A stretch of DNA of 64,000 nt from Clostridiales bacterium (GCA_004551945.1 SFPN01000005.1:15023-79022); one strand, 5' to 3'; positions 26,079 through 35,411 are shown, counted from the first letter of the stretch. Made by a program: numbers and translations. The notes: generated from the letters alone by a model not told the origin.

Positions 26079-26581
26079 GCTTCCTCGCCCTCTTCTTCCA
26101 TGCTCTTGGAGAGGATCTCGTCCACCTCCTGCTCGGTGAACAGGCGGCCGCACTGCTCATAGTACATGTGGCCGTCCAGGTGCTCGGTCTCGTGGCAGAA
26201 GCACCGGGCGGTGATGCCCTCCCGGGTGTATTCCACCGGGTTGCCGTAGCGGTCCTGGGCCTTCAGGGTCACCTTCATGGGGCGCTTGACAATGCCGTAC
26301 ATGCCGGTGAGGCTCAGGCAGCCCTCAAAGCCCTCCTGCTCCCCTTCCTGGCTGACGATCTCGGGGTTTACCAGCTCCAGGTACTGCTCGTCGTCGTCCA
26401 TGACCACCACAACCCGGCGAAGAATGCCGATCTGAGGAGCGGCCAGGCCCAGGCCGCCGGAGTCCTTTAAGGTGTCGGTCAGGTCCTTGAGCAGGGTGTG
26501 AAGCTTGGCGTCAAAGTTGGTGATGGGGTGGCACACCTTGTGCAGGGCGGGATCGTCTTTCTGAAGAATGGTCTTAATCAT
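26075..26581 (-). CDS. def: Peptide deformylase
   Basis: Removes the formyl group from nascent proteins. The 168-residue protein has all three motifs: GLGLAAPQ (43-50), EGCLS (86-90, metal-ligand cysteine) and HETEHLDG (130-137). The third motif has the order HExxH with Thr-Glu between the histidines. GGAAGG lies upstream of the ATG. It follows priA by 30 bases and overlaps fmt by four, the conserved priA-def-fmt order. Confidence 0.97.
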   Translation of the reverse strand: MIKTILQKDDPALHKVCHPITNFDAKLHTLLKDLTDTLKDSGGLGLAAPQIGILRRVVVVMDDDEQYLELVNPEIVSQEGEQEGFEGCLSLTGMYGIVKRPMKVTLKAQDRYGNPVEYTREGITARCFCHETEHLDGHMYYEQCGRLFTEQEVDEILSKSMEEEGEEA

Positions 26582-26611
26582 GATGGTAGTTCCTTCCTCT
26601 TAATCTGTAGT

Positions 26612-29077
26612 TTAGTCCATGGGGTTGACATCCACCAGGAGGGACAGGCCCCGGTTCACCCGGTCCTGCTGGGCCGTCCTGAGGAGTTGGGCGATGGTCG
26701 CCCGGGTATCCCGATCGTTCCGGCCCTTGAGCAGAATGCAGTACCGGTAACGGTTGTTGACTTTCAAAACGCCGGCGGGGGCGGGTCCCAGGACCTCTGC
26801 CATCTTCCCTGCCTGCCGCCGGGCCTTGGCCCAGGGCTCCAGGCTCCGGCGGAGCACCGCGCACAGCCGCAGGACCTGGTCCTCCTGGGGGCCTGTCACA
26901 GTAACCCGGAACAGGTCGATGAAGGGAGGCAGGCAGAGGGTCTGCCGCAGGGCCTTTTCCTGGGCGTAGAACCCGTCGTAGTCCTGGTTAGCGGCCAGGC
27001 GGATCACGTCGTTGTCCGGGGTCCAGGTCTGCAGGACCGCCCGGCCGGGCTTGTCCCCCCGGCCGGCCCGTCCCACCACCTGAGTCAGCAGGGAAAAGGT
27101 CCGCTCGGCGGCCCGGTAGTTGTCCGCGTACAGGGACAGGTCCGCGTCAATGACCCCCACCAGGGTCACATTTTCAAAATCCAGGCCCTTGGTGACCATC
27201 TGGGTGCCCAGAAGGATGGGCACCTTTTTCCGCCGGAACCGGTCCAGCAGGACCTCATGAGACTGGGAGGCGGAGATGGTGTCCGCGTCCATCCGCATGA
27301 TCTCGGCGCCCGGGTACCTGGCCTGAAGCTCCTCCTGGAGCTTTTGGGTGCCCATTCCCAGAAACCGCAGGCGGCCATAGCACTGGGGGCACAGGTCGGG
27401 CAGGGGCTCTGAGTGGCCGCAGTAGTGGCACATGAGCCGGCCGTTGGCGCTGTGGTAGGTCAGGTGGACCGAGCACCGGGGACAGGTAGGCACCTGGCCG
27501 CAGTCCGCGCAGGCCACCATACGGCTGTTGCCCCGGCGGTTGAGAAAGAGGATGCTCTGCTCTCCCCGCCGGAGGTTTTCCTCCAGTTCCCGGCACAGCA
27601 GGTCGGACAGGCCGGTGTTGTTGCCCTGGCGCAGGGCCTCCCCCATGTCGGTGATGGACACCTGGGGTAAGGCGTGGTTGTTGTATCGTTTGTCTAAGGT
27701 AAAAAGGTGGTAGCGCCCCTCTTCGGCGGCGTACCGGCTGTCCACCCCCGGGGTGGCGGAGCCCAGCAGCAGCAGGCCGCCGTGCTGGGTGCACCGGAAC
27801 TTGGCCACCTCCCGGGCGTGGTAGCGCACCATGCTCTCGGACTGGTAACTGCTCTCCTGCTCCTCGTCCAGAATGATGAGGCCGGGGTTTTCCAGGGGGG
27901 CAAACACCGCCGAGCGGGTCCCCACCACCACCTTGGCCAGGCCCTCCCGCACCCGCTTCCACTCGTCGTACCGCTCTCCGGCGGACAGACAGCTGTGGAG
28001 CACCGCCACCTGGCGGCCGAAGTGGGACAGGAAGATTTGAAGCAGGCTGGGGGTCAGGGCGATCTCCGGCACCAGGACGATGGCCCCCCGGCCCTGGTCC
28101 AGCACCTGCCGGATCAGGTGGAGATACACCTGGGTTTTGCCGCTGCCCGTGACCCCGTAGAGCAGGGCCGCCTGGGGCTTTTTCGTGTTCAGCAGGGCGG
28201 ACAGGCCCTCGCAGGCCCGCTGCTGCTGGTGGTTCAACTGAGATAAGGGCCGCAGCTCCCCTTCCGGGGGCAGGACCCGGCGGAACACCTCCTGCTCCTC
28301 CAGGGTGATGACCCCGCTTTTGGCAAGGCTCCGGAGGGTCTGCATGGAGGCCCCGGTAAAGTAGCACAGCTCTTTGGTCCCGGCGCTGCCCAGGCCGCAG
28401 AGCAGCTCGGTCACCGCGTACCGCATGGGGGCGGTTTTGCGCCTGGGGGTCACCAGAGCCATGGCGTCCTCCGGCTTCATGGCCAGATGGGCCATTTTTT
28501 CGGTCTTGTCCCCCACCTTCCGCTTGGCCTGGGTCCGGCGCTGGACCAGCCCCGCCTTCTCCATCTCCCGCAGGGTGCCCCGGGGGTCCTTCAGGTCGGG
28601 GATGGCCTTCAGCTGATCCAGCTCCAGGGCACCGCCGTTGGCGTAGAAGAGATCCAGCAAACGGGTGGCCTTGGGGGAGTGCGCCGCCCAGTTGTAGGCG
28701 GTCTCCTTGTCCAGGCCCCCGGTGAGCTGCCAGCCCTCCTTCAGCACATACCAAAGGCCGGTGGGCAGCATGGTGGCAGCGGCGGCATACAGGGTGCAGA
28801 AGAACCGCTCCCGCATCCACAGGGCCAGCTGGAGCCCCTCCCGGCTGAGAACCGGGGTCTCGTCCAGCAGGGTGCGGATCTGCTTGAGCTTGCCCCGGGG
28901 TTTGCCCTCCTCCAGGGAGAGCACCAGTCCCTCGCTGGGGCGGTTTCCGGTGCCGAAGGGCACCAGCACCCGCATCCCCGGCTCCAGCCGGGCCTCCAGC
29001 TCGGGGGGCACGGCGTAGGAATAGGGCCGGTCAATGGCGAAGGTGGCGGCGGAAAGGGCGATCTTGGCAAGTTTCAT
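26612..29077 (-). CDS. priA: Primosomal helicase PriA
   Basis: PriA restarts stalled replication forks. The 821-residue protein has the N-terminal 3'-end-binding domain, a superfamily-2 helicase core with GVTGSGKTQ (Walker A) and a DEEQ box (ILDEEQESSYQ), and the inserted zinc domain rich in CxxC pairs (CADCGQVPTCPRC, then CHYCGHSEPLPDLCPQC). GGAGGGAGG precedes the ATG. It lies between rpoZ and def. In B. subtilis coaBC lies between rpoZ and priA; it is absent from this place. Confidence 0.97.
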   Translation of the reverse strand: MKLAKIALSAATFAIDRPYSYAVPPELEARLEPGMRVLVPFGTGNRPSEGLVLSLEEGKPRGKLKQIRTLLDETPVLSREGLQLALWMRERFFCTLYAAAATMLPTGLWYVLKEGWQLTGGLDKETAYNWAAHSPKATRLLDLFYANGGALELDQLKAIPDLKDPRGTLREMEKAGLVQRRTQAKRKVGDKTEKMAHLAMKPEDAMALVTPRRKTAPMRYAVTELLCGLGSAGTKELCYFTGASMQTLRSLAKSGVITLEEQEVFRRVLPPEGELRPLSQLNHQQQRACEGLSALLNTKKPQAALLYGVTGSGKTQVYLHLIRQVLDQGRGAIVLVPEIALTPSLLQIFLSHFGRQVAVLHSCLSAGERYDEWKRVREGLAKVVVGTRSAVFAPLENPGLIILDEEQESSYQSESMVRYHAREVAKFRCTQHGGLLLLGSATPGVDSRYAAEEGRYHLFTLDKRYNNHALPQVSITDMGEALRQGNNTGLSDLLCRELEENLRRGEQSILFLNRRGNSRMVACADCGQVPTCPRCSVHLTYHSANGRLMCHYCGHSEPLPDLCPQCYGRLRFLGMGTQKLQEELQARYPGAEIMRMDADTISASQSHEVLLDRFRRKKVPILLGTQMVTKGLDFENVTLVGVIDADLSLYADNYRAAERTFSLLTQVVGRAGRGDKPGRAVLQTWTPDNDVIRLAANQDYDGFYAQEKALRQTLCLPPFIDLFRVTVTGPQEDQVLRLCAVLRRSLEPWAKARRQAGKMAEVLGPAPAGVLKVNNRYRYCILLKGRNDRDTRATIAQLLRTAQQDRVNRGLSLLVDVNPMD

Positions 29078-29110
29078 GGGGCTGCCCCCTCCCTCCGGTT
29101 CCCGGACCGG

Positions 29111-29359
29111 TTACCCGGCAGGAAGGGTCTCCTCCTCTTCTTCTGCCGCAGGCTCAGACGGGACTTCCGCAGGCTCCTGGGGCAGCTTGCCCTGGGCGAT
29201 CTCCTGGATGGCGATGCTGACGGGCTTATCCTCCAGCATGATATCCTGGCTCTCCGCCTGGGCGGCAATCTGCCGGGCCCGGGCAGCCACCACGTTCACC
29301 AGCTTATAGCGGCTGGGAACCTGTTCTAAGAGTTCGTTCATTGCGGGATACAGCATCAT
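29111..29359 (-). CDS. rpoZ: RNA polymerase omega subunit
   Basis: An 82-residue omega subunit, which helps assemble and stabilise RNA polymerase. The core from SRYKLVNVVAARARQIA to VSIAIQEIAQGKL is the family signature. The last third is an acidic, proline/glutamate-rich tail with no known role. The start has two consecutive ATG codons; AAGGAG lies 11 bases before the first. It follows gmk by six bases. The yicC-remA-gmk-rpoZ order is strongly conserved in clostridia. Confidence 0.94.
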   Translation of the reverse strand: MMLYPAMNELLEQVPSRYKLVNVVAARARQIAAQAESQDIMLEDKPVSIAIQEIAQGKLPQEPAEVPSEPAAEEEEETLPAG

Positions 29360-29365
29360 AACGCA

Positions 29366-29965
29366 TTACACTCCTTCTACTAAATGGATCCGCCGGTCCT
29401 TCCGGCAGCGCTCCGCGGTGAGGATGGCGAAGAATTCCTCCACCGCGCCCTCCACCGTATCGTTGACGATGATATAGTCGTAATTCTTCACTTCCCTGGC
29501 CTCCACCCGGGCGATGGCCAGCCGCTTCTGGATGGTCTCCTCCGAGTCGGTGCCCCGGGCGTGAAGGCGGCGGGAGAGCTCCTCAAAGGAAGGGGGAACG
29601 ATGAACAGAGACACGGCCTCAGGCATCTTTTCCAACACCTTGGCCGCCCCCTGCACCTCAATTTCCAGGAGCACGTCGGTGCCCTGGTCCAGCTTCTGGC
29701 GGATCACCGCCAGGGAGGTGCCGTAGAAGTTGCCGTTGTACTCCGCGTACTCCAGAAACTCCCCCCGGTCAATCCGCCGCTGGAAGTCTTCCCGGGTGAC
29801 AAAGTTGTAATTCACCCCGTCCACTTCCCCCTCCCGGGGAGCCCGGGTGGTGAAGGAAACGGAATAGTAAATCTCCGGCCGCTGGGCCAGCACCTGGGTG
29901 ATGATGGTGTTCTTGCCCACCCCGGAAAACCCGGAGAGCACAATAAGGGTACCTTTCTTGTTCAT
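29366..29965 (-). CDS. gmk: Guanylate kinase
   Basis: Phosphorylates GMP to GDP with ATP. The 199-residue protein shows the P-loop GFSGVGKNT near 12-20, the GMP-binding [15 protein letters not shown] and [14 protein letters not shown] segments, and the lid region [11 protein letters not shown]. The P-loop has Asn where many enzymes have Ser, which is common in clostridial members. The ATG overlaps the remA stop as ATGA, giving translational coupling. Confidence 0.97.
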   Translation of the reverse strand: MNKKGTLIVLSGFSGVGKNTIITQVLAQRPEIYYSVSFTTRAPREGEVDGVNYNFVTREDFQRRIDRGEFLEYAEYNGNFYGTSLAVIRQKLDQGTDVLLEIEVQGAAKVLEKMPEAVSLFIVPPSFEELSRRLHARGTDSEETIQKRLAIARVEAREVKNYDYIIVNDTVEGAVEEFFAILTAERCRKDRRIHLVEGV

Positions 29966-30225
29966 TCTTCTTCCTCCCCTGAGATCTCTTCCCGTCCGTT
30001 CAGGCGGCCGGCCACGGTCTCCGGCTGCAGGGCGGAGAGGATGATATGGTCACTGTCCGTAATGAGGACCGCCCGGGTGCGGCGGCCATAGGTGGCGTCC
30101 ACCAGGATGCCCCGATCCCGGGCATCCTGGACCATCCGCTTAATGGGGGCCGACTCAGGGCTCACGATGGCGATCAGCCGTCCGGCCGAAACCATGTTGC
30201 CAAAGCCAATGTTGATGAGCTTCAA
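29962..30225 (-). CDS. remA: Extracellular matrix regulator RemA family (DUF370)
   Basis: An 87-residue DUF370 protein. RemA in B. subtilis is a DNA-binding protein that forms oligomeric rings and activates biofilm and osmoprotection genes. The N-terminus [11 protein letters not shown] and the segment [20 protein letters not shown] are the conserved core. The C-terminus has an acidic tail. In many non-biofilm clostridia the gene is kept in this same yicC-remA-gmk-rpoZ cluster, so its target genes here are unknown. Confidence 0.92.
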   Translation of the reverse strand: MKLINIGFGNMVSAGRLIAIVSPESAPIKRMVQDARDRGILVDATYGRRTRAVLITDSDHIILSALQPETVAGRLNGREEISGEEEE

Positions 30226-30243
30226 GGGCGCTCCTCCTTCTCC

Positions 30244-31122
30244 TTACTCAATGTTCTGCACCTGTTCCCGGATCTTTTCGATCTCGCCTTTGATCTCCAC
30301 CACCAGGCGGGCCATCTCCACGTCGCTGCACTTGGAGCCGATGGTGTTGGCCTCCCGGTTAAACTCCTGGATCAAAAAGTCCAGCTTCCGGCCGATGGCG
30401 CCCCCCTGGGCCAGCATGTCCTCCAGCTGCTCCAGGTGGCTGTGCAGGCGGACGGTTTCCTCGTCCACCGCCACCTTGTCGGCAAAGATGGCCGCCTCGG
30501 TGAGGATGCGGCTCTCGTCCAGCTGGGTGTTGGCCAGAACCTCCTCCATCCGCTGGCGGAGCTTTTCCCGGTATTCGGCCACGGTTTTGGGGGACCGTTC
30601 CTCCACCTGGGCCAGCAGGGCGGCGATGTTCCCCGCCTTGCTGCGCACGTCCTCAGCCAGCTTGGCCCCCTCCCGGGCCCGCATGGCGTTAAAGTCCTCC
30701 AGGGCCAGATCCAGCACCTGGGAAATATCCTGGGCGATCACATCCGCGTCCCCCTGTTCCTTTTCCACCAGGAACACGTCAGGGAAGCGGGAGAGCAGGG
30801 ACACGGAGATGTCGTCCCGCAGGTCATAGGTATCCCGCAGCTGGGTCAGGGCGGCGTAATAGCCGTCGGCCACAGGGCGGTTCAGGCTCACCGCCACCTT
30901 GTCGGCGGCGGTGCTGTCGATGGTCACAAACACGTCCAGCTTGCCCCGGGCCACCTTCTTCTGGACCTGGGACTTGATGGTCTCCTCAGCAAACACATAC
31001 AGCCGGGGAATCTTCACGGAGCAGTCCAGATACCGGTTGTTCACGGCCCGCAGCTCCACGGTGATGGTACGGTCGTGAAGGACGCTTTCGCCCCGGCCGT
31101 AGCCCGTCATGCTTCGAATCAA
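30244..31122 (-). CDS. yicC: YicC family protein
   Basis: A 292-residue YicC (YloC) family protein. Recent work on E. coli and B. subtilis members points to an endoribonuclease role, but the reaction here is inferred from family only. It begins IRSMTGYGRGE and carries the YicC N-domain, then the DUF1732 C-terminal part ending NTIGSKCSDVEMARLVVEIKGEIEKIREQVQNIE, a conserved block. I chose the TTG at 31122, spaced six bases from GAGGTG, because it gives the family start; a GTG three codons upstream is the alternative. First gene of the housekeeping run to rsgA. Confidence 0.9.
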   Translation of the reverse strand: MIRSMTGYGRGESVLHDRTITVELRAVNNRYLDCSVKIPRLYVFAEETIKSQVQKKVARGKLDVFVTIDSTAADKVAVSLNRPVADGYYAALTQLRDTYDLRDDISVSLLSRFPDVFLVEKEQGDADVIAQDISQVLDLALEDFNAMRAREGAKLAEDVRSKAGNIAALLAQVEERSPKTVAEYREKLRQRMEEVLANTQLDESRILTEAAIFADKVAVDEETVRLHSHLEQLEDMLAQGGAIGRKLDFLIQEFNREANTIGSKCSDVEMARLVVEIKGEIEKIREQVQNIE

Positions 31123-31180
31123 GAGAAACACCTCATTTTTCCTCTGTAGATTGGTCAGGGCCTCGCCCCGGAAACGCGCG

Positions 31181-31780
31181 TTAGTTACACATGTCGCACA
31201 GGCAGTTCAGGCAGCACAGGGTGGTGCAGAGGGTGTCCAGGTCGTTGCCCCGGTAGCTCCCCCGGGTGGTCTGCATACCGATGCTGTTGAGCGCCTGACG
31301 GTACTCCTGGTTGTTGGGGTCCATGCTGCAGGCAGTCCAGAAGTTCTGGCGGGCATCGTCCATCCAGCCCCGGCGGTAGGCGACGGTGCCCATGAGATAG
31401 TACCACTCGGCGCTGCTGGTCCGGGTGGAGCGCAGGATGCGCTCGGCCTCCCCCAGGTTGTTCTGGTTGATGAGCTGGCGGACCTGATGGAACACCGGGT
31501 CTCTATACTGGCCACCGGTGCTCTGGCTGGAGCTGTAGCCCCCGCCATAGCCTCCATTGTAGCCGCCGGAAGACTGCTGATAGCCGCCCTGGGTCCGCAT
31601 CTTCACGATGGCGTCGTAGGCCTCGTTGATCTCCTTCATCTTGGCCTCCGCCAGGTCGGCCAGGGGATTGTTGGCGTAGTTGTCAGGGTGGTACTTTTTC
31701 ACCAGCTCCCGGTACGCCCGCTTGACCTCCTCATCGCTGGCGGAGGAACTGACGCCCAACACGGCATAGGGATCGTTCAT
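31181..31780 (-). CDS. J-domain protein with TPR-like and Cys-rich tail
   Basis: A 199-residue protein. Residues 1-65 are a J domain with the HPD motif at 31-33, which stimulates DnaK ATPase. A glycine/serine/tyrosine/glutamine-rich linker (about 75-105) follows, then a TPR-like helical region (about 108-175). The last 15 residues hold six cysteines in a tight cluster ([15 protein letters not shown]). This tail is not the DnaJ zinc finger, and its purpose is unknown; metal binding or membrane attachment by acylation are possibilities. The DUF5685 gene lies 23 bases upstream, a pairing that may be functional. GGAG precedes the ATG. Confidence 0.8.
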   Translation of the reverse strand: MNDPYAVLGVSSSASDEEVKRAYRELVKKYHPDNYANNPLADLAEAKMKEINEAYDAIVKMRTQGGYQQSSGGYNGGYGGGYSSSQSTGGQYRDPVFHQVRQLINQNNLGEAERILRSTRTSSAEWYYLMGTVAYRRGWMDDARQNFWTACSMDPNNQEYRQALNSIGMQTTRGSYRGNDLDTLCTTLCCLNCLCDMCN

Positions 31781-31803
31781 AGTGTAGTCTCCTTATTATC
31801 TCC

Positions 31804-32685
31804 TCAAATGGCTTGAGGTTCTTTTCGCTTTTTTCTGCTTCGCTTCCGCCACTGGCCGGTAAACACGGCCTCCTCCACGGCGGGCAGGCCCTGACCCAGG
31901 ATGTGGCCCAGCAGGCTCTCCCACTCCCCCCAGTCCAGCAGGGAAAAGGCGGTGTCCGCCACCCCCAGGGAGGCGTGCATGGTCTCCCGCAGGCGGGTTT
32001 TCTGCTCCTCCGCCTGGTCCCCCCAGAGGGCCAGCAGAGGGTTGTAGCTGCCCTGCCGGCGGTCCTGGGCCAGGTCGTCCCAGGCGTCCGCCAGGTAGAT
32101 CCACCGGCCCACGTGGTAGAGAATCTGCCCCACGGCGCTCTCCCGGGCCTGGGGCCCCACCCCGGTGGCCGCTCCCTGGAGAATCCGGGCGAAGGTGTCC
32201 GCCGGCCGGTCCAGGGAGGGGGTGTTCTCCTCCTCCAGCTGGTGGAGCTGGTCCAGGCAGTCCGCCACCAGCCGGTCAAAGTCCGGCCGCTGGGCCGCCG
32301 CCTGGCGGTAGCTGCCTTTAAGGGCCAGGCTGGCTCCCCGGGCGGCCAGCTTTTCCTTCCAGTCCCCGTCCCGGAGGGTGTCCTGGAGCTGCCACCAGGT
32401 GAGAATCACGCAGGTGTCCGCCGCCTGGATCAGGGCCGGGCTGTTCAGCCAGCAGGCCTTCTTCTTCCAGGGGTGGATGGGACAGGGACAGGCCGGAAAA
32501 GCACAGGCTTCCTCCGGCGGGGCCAGGAGGATGGCCAGGAAAACAAAGTCGTAATTCAAAATGAGCCGGGCCTGCCAGCCGTACCGGTCCCCCAGGGTCC
32601 GGCACAGGCCGCAGTAGACGCCCTCATAGCGCTGGGCGTCCTCAGAGCTCAGAACGGAGGTGACCGCTCTTACATACCCGAACAT
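31804..32685 (-). CDS. DUF5685 family protein
   Basis: A 293-residue protein of the DUF5685 family, function unknown. The N-terminus carries a conserved YCGLCRTLGDRYG segment, and residues near 60-78 hold four more cysteines (CAFPACPCPIHPWKKKAC), suggesting a metal-binding site. The rest is mostly helical, with no clear signal peptide or membrane span. The gene overlaps the RseC-like gene by 16 bases at its 5' end and is followed by the J-domain gene, so all three are likely one unit. A role with a chaperone or metal centre is only inferred. Confidence 0.72.
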   Translation of the reverse strand: MFGYVRAVTSVLSSEDAQRYEGVYCGLCRTLGDRYGWQARLILNYDFVFLAILLAPPEEACAFPACPCPIHPWKKKACWLNSPALIQAADTCVILTWWQLQDTLRDGDWKEKLAARGASLALKGSYRQAAAQRPDFDRLVADCLDQLHQLEEENTPSLDRPADTFARILQGAATGVGPQARESAVGQILYHVGRWIYLADAWDDLAQDRRQGSYNPLLALWGDQAEEQKTRLRETMHASLGVADTAFSLLDWGEWESLLGHILGQGLPAVEEAVFTGQWRKRSRKKRKEPQAI

Positions 32686-33113
32686 GCCTTCTTAATCTCC
32701 ACAATGTGAAACCGCAGGCCGTTTTGCTTTTTCATGTGGCGGTCCCAGCCCACAGCCACCAGGATTCCCACCACAAAGCCTACGAACGCGGACAGAACCT
32801 GGATGCCCTCCCCGCCCAGGGAGAGAGACACCGCCAGGCCGTAAAAGACCAGGGCCAGAATCAGCGGCAGGATATAGACGATGGCGGCGGTTTTGAAGAA
32901 GGCGGCGTTCTCGCTGCGCACCTTGACAATGTCGCCCTTGCCCGCGTGGGCGTCGTTATAGGCCACCACCACCGTGTGGGTGTTGGTCATCATTTTCTCG
33001 CATCCGGCGCACTCCGCGCAGCTGTGGGCCGCGCCGCAGGCGGTCTCCCGCTCCACGGCGATCTGGGCCATGCCGTTTTCCAGGATGTTTTTTACCACTG
33101 CTATTTGCTCCAT
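32670..33113 (-). CDS. SoxR-reducing/RseC-like membrane protein
   Basis: A 147-residue RseC/RsxC-associated type protein. The N-terminal cytosolic part has a cysteine cluster (CGAAHSCAECAGCEK, four Cys) like that in RseC-type proteins, followed by a beta-barrel-like segment. Two transmembrane helices come next (about 75-95 and 102-122), then a short basic tail. RseC proteins assist Rnf/Rsx electron-transfer complexes, but no rnf genes are in this window. The ATG at 33113 follows GGGAGG by six bases; the longer version upstream has no site. Confidence 0.78.
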   Translation of the reverse strand: MEQIAVVKNILENGMAQIAVERETACGAAHSCAECAGCEKMMTNTHTVVVAYNDAHAGKGDIVKVRSENAAFFKTAAIVYILPLILALVFYGLAVSLSLGGEGIQVLSAFVGFVVGILVAVGWDRHMKKQNGLRFHIVEIKKACSGM

Positions 33114-33163
33114 AGAAACCTCCCGCGCCCTTTGGCGCACTGTGTGCAAGCCGCTGCCTGATC

Positions 33164-34399
33164 CTACCTGGTCAGGGTAAGGGCCACACTATAGTTGGTA
33201 CCGATTATTCCAACGCCCTCCAGGCCCTCTCCCACCAGGGAGACCTTGGCCGGCAGGCGCTGGAGCTCGTCCCCCAGGTTGGCCCGGGCCAGATCCACCT
33301 CCACGGCGATCTGGTTGGCGTTCATCTGGGCCACCAGACTGGGGTCCCCCCGGACCCACACATAGAGGGTGGGGTTCACCAGCTGGGCGGTGTATCCCTG
33401 GGGTACGTTTTTCAGCGTAATGTTTTCTGTTGCCATCTGCCGGCTGGCCAGCTTTTCCAGGGACAGGGTCACGGTGGCAAAGCTGGGGCAGTTCCAGCCG
33501 GTGACCCCTTCGGGCAGCTGGATGGGCAGGGAATAGGACGTTTTGCCGTAGACCTGGCTCAGGTCAATGGTGCCCAGAGAGATGCTCTCGGGCAGGTTCA
33601 ACCCATCCCCCTCCTCCACCACAGTCACGGAGGACGGGGAGATGATGCAGTCCGCGTCCTCCGCCATGGCGCCGCCGCCGGGCTGGAGGGTGACGGTCAA
33701 GGGGATGGACACCACCCGGCGCACCGGCACCGTCACCTGGACGGAGGTGGCGCTGATGGTGACATTTTTCACGTCGGCGGCCTGGCCGTCCGTCCCCATG
33801 AGAACCACGTTCACCTGCTCCTGGATGGTGTCGCTCACCGACTCGCCCCCCACCTGAACTAGGGCGTAGGAGACCTGGTCCAGACTTTCCGAGGGGCCTT
33901 TTATCACCAGGGTGGCGGGGTCGGTTTCCACCGTTCCTGCCAGGCAGCCGTCCGCCTCGGTGCCGATAAACTCACCCCGGACGGGGATGGTCTTGCTCTC
34001 CTGCTTCCGGACGGTGACGGTTACTTTCATGTCATTCCAGCTGGACACGGAGATGCTGTCCGTGCTCACCTGGGTGGGGAACACCGGCCGGCAGGTCAGG
34101 TCCCACTCCCCCACTTCGGTGATGGAGGACACGTCCACCGTCAGGTATACGTTCTTCTTGTCCAGCCGCATCAGGGTCTTTTTCTTGCCGGTGACCTTCA
34201 GGTTCATCCGCTCTTCGCTCAGCTCCGTGACCATCAGGCCCCGGCTCTCCAGGGTCTCTTCCCCCTGGACCTCCACCGCCAGGTCCCGCAGGTGGCCGCT
34301 GCCGGTGGGGTTTTCCACGTTCACCACATACAGCCACAGGCCCATGGAAATGAGAACTGCCAAGGCCATGTTGAGGATCTTCCGCTTTGTGCTTTTCAT
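33164..34399 (-). CDS. cdaR: CdaR/YbbR-domain regulator of c-di-AMP synthase
   Basis: A 411-residue protein with one N-terminal transmembrane helix (about 10-26) and repeated YbbR domains outside the membrane. CdaR binds and tunes the diadenylate cyclase CdaA. Its start follows the cdaA stop by six bases, and its GGGAGG site overlaps that stop codon. The usual third member, glmM, is not adjacent here. Domain recognition rests on the WLYVVNVENPTGSG start and the repeated short beta-strand pattern ending in a VEVQGEE-type motif. Confidence 0.88.
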   Translation of the reverse strand: MKSTKRKILNMALAVLISMGLWLYVVNVENPTGSGHLRDLAVEVQGEETLESRGLMVTELSEERMNLKVTGKKKTLMRLDKKNVYLTVDVSSITEVGEWDLTCRPVFPTQVSTDSISVSSWNDMKVTVTVRKQESKTIPVRGEFIGTEADGCLAGTVETDPATLVIKGPSESLDQVSYALVQVGGESVSDTIQEQVNVVLMGTDGQAADVKNVTISATSVQVTVPVRRVVSIPLTVTLQPGGGAMAEDADCIISPSSVTVVEEGDGLNLPESISLGTIDLSQVYGKTSYSLPIQLPEGVTGWNCPSFATVTLSLEKLASRQMATENITLKNVPQGYTAQLVNPTLYVWVRGDPSLVAQMNANQIAVEVDLARANLGDELQRLPAKVSLVGEGLEGVGIIGTNYSVALTLTR

Positions 34400-34405
34400 G
34401 GCTTG

Positions 34406-35257
34406 CTACCTCCCTTGCCAGAGCCAGCCGGTCTTTTTCCGCAGCTTGCTGGGCTCCTGCTCACGGGGAAGCAGCTCGTTGCGCAGAACCCGGCCCAGGG
34501 TTTCCGGGGACAAATGCCGGCGCAGGTTCCCGCGGATGGCCACGGAGATGGCCCCGGTCTCCTCGGAGACGATGGCCACCACCGCGTCGGACCGCTCGCT
34601 CATACCCAGGCCCGCCCGGTGGCGCATGCCTAAGTCCTTGCTCAGGTTCATGCTCTCCGACATGGGGAGCATACACCCGGCGGCCACAATTTTCCCCTGG
34701 CGGACCACCACCGCGCCGTCGTGCAGGGGGGCCTTGGGGAAGAAGAGATTTTTCAGCAGCTCGCTGGTCACCGAGGACTGGAAGGCGGTGCCGGAGGAGA
34801 TCACATTGGCAAGGTCGGTGTCCCGCTCGAAGACCATGAGGGCGCCCACCTTGTTTTTGGACATCTCGCCATAGGCCTCCACCGTCTCGTTGATGGCGGT
34901 TTCCAGTTCGCTCACCGGCGCGTCATTGCGGAAGATCCGGGAGACGTTGTTGCTGCCGATGCGCTCCAAGAACCGGCGGATTTCCGGCTGGAAGATGATC
35001 ACCAGGGCCAGCAGCCCCAGCTCCACCGCCTTGCTGAGCACAAAGTTTATGGTGTTCAGGTTAAACTGATAGGACAGCCACATGACCACAAGGATCAGCA
35101 GCAGGGCCTTGGCCACCTTGGCGGCGTTGGTCCGCTGGAGGATGTTGATGCCCTTGTAAACCACATAGGACAAAATGACAATATCCAGAAGGTCGGAAAT
35201 GGTGATAAACCGCAGGGATTCTGCCAACGTTGTAAGATACTGAACAAAGGACATCAC
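34406..35257 (-). CDS. cdaA: Diadenylate cyclase CdaA
   Basis: Makes c-di-AMP from two ATP; c-di-AMP controls potassium and osmolyte balance. The 283-residue membrane protein has about three N-terminal transmembrane helices (to about residue 90) and a DAC domain with the two signature motifs, DGAVVVRQGK (DGA) and GMRHRAGLGMSE (RHR). It starts GTG-ATG; GGAGG lies seven bases from the GTG and ten from the ATG. A good promoter lies upstream (35333-35361). It is followed by cdaR, the conserved order. Confidence 0.96.
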   Translation of the reverse strand: MMSFVQYLTTLAESLRFITISDLLDIVILSYVVYKGINILQRTNAAKVAKALLLILVVMWLSYQFNLNTINFVLSKAVELGLLALVIIFQPEIRRFLERIGSNNVSRIFRNDAPVSELETAINETVEAYGEMSKNKVGALMVFERDTDLANVISSGTAFQSSVTSELLKNLFFPKAPLHDGAVVVRQGKIVAAGCMLPMSESMNLSKDLGMRHRAGLGMSERSDAVVAIVSEETGAISVAIRGNLRRHLSPETLGRVLRNELLPREQEPSKLRKKTGWLWQGR

Positions 35258-35332
35258 ACTTCCACCTCCTGTGCCGAATGGTTGGCCGGCGCCCGGTCAG
35301 GTGCCGCCAAGAACGCCATGGTAATTCAAGTT

Positions 35333-35361
35333 ATTATACTGTATTTCCGTCCCATTTACAA
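35333..35361 (-). promoter_or_regulatory. SigA-type promoter for cdaA-cdaR
   Basis: Minus strand: TTGTAA, 17-base spacer, TATAAT. The predicted leader is about 70 bases. Confidence 0.65.
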
Positions 35362-35411
35362 CCCCGGAACTGCCGGAAATTTCCCTTTTCCTCCGGCGGC
35401 TCCCCGCAGAC

